A DNA stretch of 8,323 nucleotides, taken from contig JASSUD010000089.1 of the NCBI GenBank assembly GCA_031963225.1, positions 1-8,323 on the forward strand, read 5' to 3'. The stretch's first letter is position 1; each line of letters starts with the position of its first letter. Shown here piece after piece: positions 7,297 to 8,323 of the stretch. The translations under genes were made by a program, and so were the position numbers. Origin of the DNA: JASSUD01 sp031963225 (GTDB taxonomy: Bacteria; Pseudomonadota; Gammaproteobacteria; Burkholderiales; Burkholderiaceae). The notes under the pieces are model-generated. The model did no database searches. It saw only the letters and a list, made by a program, of their open reading frames with translations, and had not been told where the DNA came from.

Positions 7297-7655
7297 CAAC
7301 GCTCCTTTGTTGATCGGTTTTAATCCGATATTCGGCTGCTTAAACACCTGAGCTACATGACTGTACAAGGACTGTGCTGATGTCGCGCCGCTTTTGCACG
7401 CTGTTGCGCCTCAGCCTCATTCTTAAATGGCCTCTGATATGGGGGCGTGTACGGGCCTCCACCGGCGATCCGAAACGATAGCCGTAAACGCCCAGGCCGC
7501 GCCTGCCAGGAGGGGAGATATACTTCTTTCTCCATCTCTATCTTGATGCCCGGCTTGGTGAAAAATCCTTGGACATTCTCCAGTAGTTCTTTGGCAAGGG
7601 CCCCTGCCTTCCCGCTTTGAGTTGATTCAAGCGTTCACTTTATTGCTTCCTGCCT
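7297..7655. other. Gap between the HEAT and NACHT-WD40 genes
   Basis: No intact gene is evident in these 359 bases. They contain the decayed ORF described separately and the ribosome site of the NACHT gene. I see no hairpin with a T-run on the minus strand, so the HEAT and NACHT genes could share a transcript. No convincing sigma-70 promoter stands out before the NACHT gene: the best is TGTTTA, 17 bases, then TTAAAA, which is weak. Confidence 0.6.
7302..7308 (-). promoter_or_regulatory. Ribosome binding site deciding the start of the NACHT-WD40 gene
   Basis: The minus strand reads AAAGGAG, a near-ideal Shine-Dalgarno, placed 5 bases before the ATG at 7296 and 8 before the second ATG at 7293. 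The upstream in-frame ATG at 7368 has no comparable site. A small inverted repeat (ATCGG at 7313-7317, CCGAT at 7325-7329) sits immediately upstream and could form a weak hairpin next to the site. Confidence 0.85.
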
Positions 7656-7659
7656 TCAT
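7353..7659 (-). pseudogene. Small decayed or frameshifted ORF downstream of the HEAT gene
   Basis: An ATG at 7659-7657 overlaps the TGA stop of the HEAT gene (ATGA), a typical coupled-start arrangement. This frame ends after 10 codons (peptide MKAGSNKVNA, stop 7629-7627). A second frame is open from 7634 to the TAG at 7353-7355, about 93 codons. It reads like an alpha/beta protein end: a helical stretch GALAKELLENVQGFF, alternating segments IKIEMEKEVYLPSW and RLRLSFRI, then a basic, glutamine-rich end. A one-base shift near 7630-7634 would join the two into about 102 residues. The only internal ATG (7535) has no good ribosome site and would give 60 residues. I recognise no family. Caution: the frame of the short peptide is also open for about 67 codons after its stop, so openness alone is weak evidence. 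It may be a broken accessory gene, a lost C-terminal extension of the HEAT protein, or non-coding. Confidence 0.35.
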
Positions 7660-8323
7660 AAAAAGGGCTCTTCCTCGGGTAATGGCGCAATACCTGCTTC
7701 CGCCCGGACTGCTCTTAGTGCTTTAATAATCACAGCACTTTGTTCGGAGGCGAGCTCGATTGGTTGCCCGGGACCTGTCGCTGTATAAAAATGAAGTTGA
7801 TTGTCTTGGATATAAAGGGGGGCAATGAGTTGACCATTCCTTGGAAACAAAACGTTGGTATAGAGGGTTTGAATCAAATTCAAGTCTAAGTTTGGGAGCA
7901 ACGGGTAAAGCGCGTCAACATGTGAAACTAAGGCGCGGGCTGTTGCAGACGTGACAGACTCGTGTTCATCCTTTAATGAGGAGATCAAGGCGGAGATAGC
8001 GTCATCCGACAGCGTGTTCTGGCGGCTTAAAGCATGGGCTGCCTCACACCTGACAGATATGCTTTCATCCATTAGGGAGGCACTCAAGCCCTTGATAGCG
8101 TCAGTGGACAAGGTTGAACGAGTTACTAATATTTGAATGATTGTCTGCTTTTTGCTTTCAGGTTTAGTGAGCTCTGTAAGCAACAAATGCTCCGGGAAAG
8201 TACTCTGGTGACCTAATTCACTCACTCCATCATTTAGCGTCATTTCAAAATGAAACCACCGCATCAGTTCTGCTTCTAGCCTCTCGACCGTGGGTTTTTT
8301 TAATTGCGCGCGCGCTTCACTTA
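7656..8323 (-). CDS. HEAT-repeat protein, C-terminal part (5' end outside window)
   Basis: The frame is open from the right edge (codon at 8321-8319) to the TGA at 7656-7658, about 221 residues. An ATG at 8264 exists but lacks a ribosome site and coding-like sequence continues upstream, so this is the end of a longer gene. Two clear HEAT-like units of about 32 residues begin at the parallel phrases LSTDAIKGLSASLMDES and LSDDAISALISSLKDEH, each followed by a second helix (VRCEAAHALSRQ, VTSATARALVSH). After them comes a region with short probable beta strands (QLIAPLYIQDNQLHFY) and a helix VIIKALRAVRAEAG, then an acidic end PLPEEEPFL. HEAT repeats form protein-binding solenoids and are common C-terminal sensors of bacterial NACHT proteins. 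Given its neighbours I infer the same here, but no NTPase part is visible. The stop overlaps a downstream ATG. Confidence 0.85.
   Translation of the reverse strand, partial: SEARAQLKKPTVERLEAELMRWFHFEMTLNDGVSELGHQSTFPEHLLLTELTKPESKKQTIIQILVTRSTLSTDAIKGLSASLMDESISVRCEAAHALSRQNTLSDDAISALISSLKDEHESVTSATARALVSHVDALYPLLPNLDLNLIQTLYTNVLFPRNGQLIAPLYIQDNQLHFYTATGPGQPIELASEQSAVIIKALRAVRAEAGIAPLPEEEPFL

Noticed and set aside
7635..7658. UGA read as tryptophan (alternative code) joining the HEAT gene to the orphan ORF
   Set aside because: TGG is used for the many conserved WD40 tryptophans and TGA ends the NACHT gene; the base composition also does not fit code-4 Mollicutes.
8306..8316. GCGCGCGCGC run near the right edge as a possible Z-DNA or regulatory element
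   Set aside because: It is short and lies inside the open HEAT-gene frame, where it simply encodes alternating Ala/Arg codons.
1..8323. Insertion sequence, integrase, att site, tRNA or rRNA
   Set aside because: No transposase-like protein, terminal inverted repeat with target duplication, or recognisable RNA gene was found by reading either strand.

Overview
The window looks like an accessory locus of a bacterium with intermediate base composition (roughly half G+C by eye). All three substantial genes lie on the minus strand, and each encodes a STAND-type (NLR-like) signalling protein or a piece of one. TGG encodes tryptophan throughout and TGA is used as a stop, so the standard bacterial code applies. 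The organism cannot be fixed from the sequence. From memory, the large TPR/TIR-like/NACHT/pentapeptide/WD40 layout and its tail resemble proteins of Burkholderia-related fungal endobacteria (Mycoavidus/Glomeribacter type) and of Mortierella-type fungi. I treat this as a hypothesis to test by search.

Reading along the minus strand from the right edge, 7656-8323 is the 3' end of a gene whose start lies outside the window. Its product ends in HEAT-like helical repeats and is plausibly the sensor end of another STAND protein. Its stop codon overlaps an ATG (ATGA), which opens only a 10-codon frame. An orphan reading frame follows down to 7353 in the same frame as the HEAT gene but behind two TGA stops, so this looks like decayed coding sequence. 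A large intact gene follows (2032-7296, 1754 aa). Its order is an N-terminal TPR-like helical module, a TIR/SEFIR-like domain, a helical linker, a NACHT NTPase, pentapeptide repeats, 15 WD40 units and a short tail. A strong two-way hairpin terminator (1954-1990) closes it. After a 323-base spacer comes a third gene (1-1708, cut by the left edge), an NB-ARC-like STAND ATPase that opens with the same TPR-like module and is running into further TPR-like helices where the window ends.

The gene products appear to be variations on one plan: a common N-terminal helical adaptor, a P-loop switch, and interchangeable ligand-sensing repeats (WD40, TPR, probably HEAT). In known bacterial STAND systems, repeats sense a trigger, the ATPase oligomerises and an effector is activated, often for phage defence. 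Here that role is inferred from architecture only. The most notable signals are the adaptor shared at identical residue numbers in two neighbouring genes, a highly homogenised WD40 repeat array whose differences cluster at a few positions, and two poly-A tracts just before the Walker B motif. No tRNA, rRNA, CRISPR array, transposase or integrase is visible.
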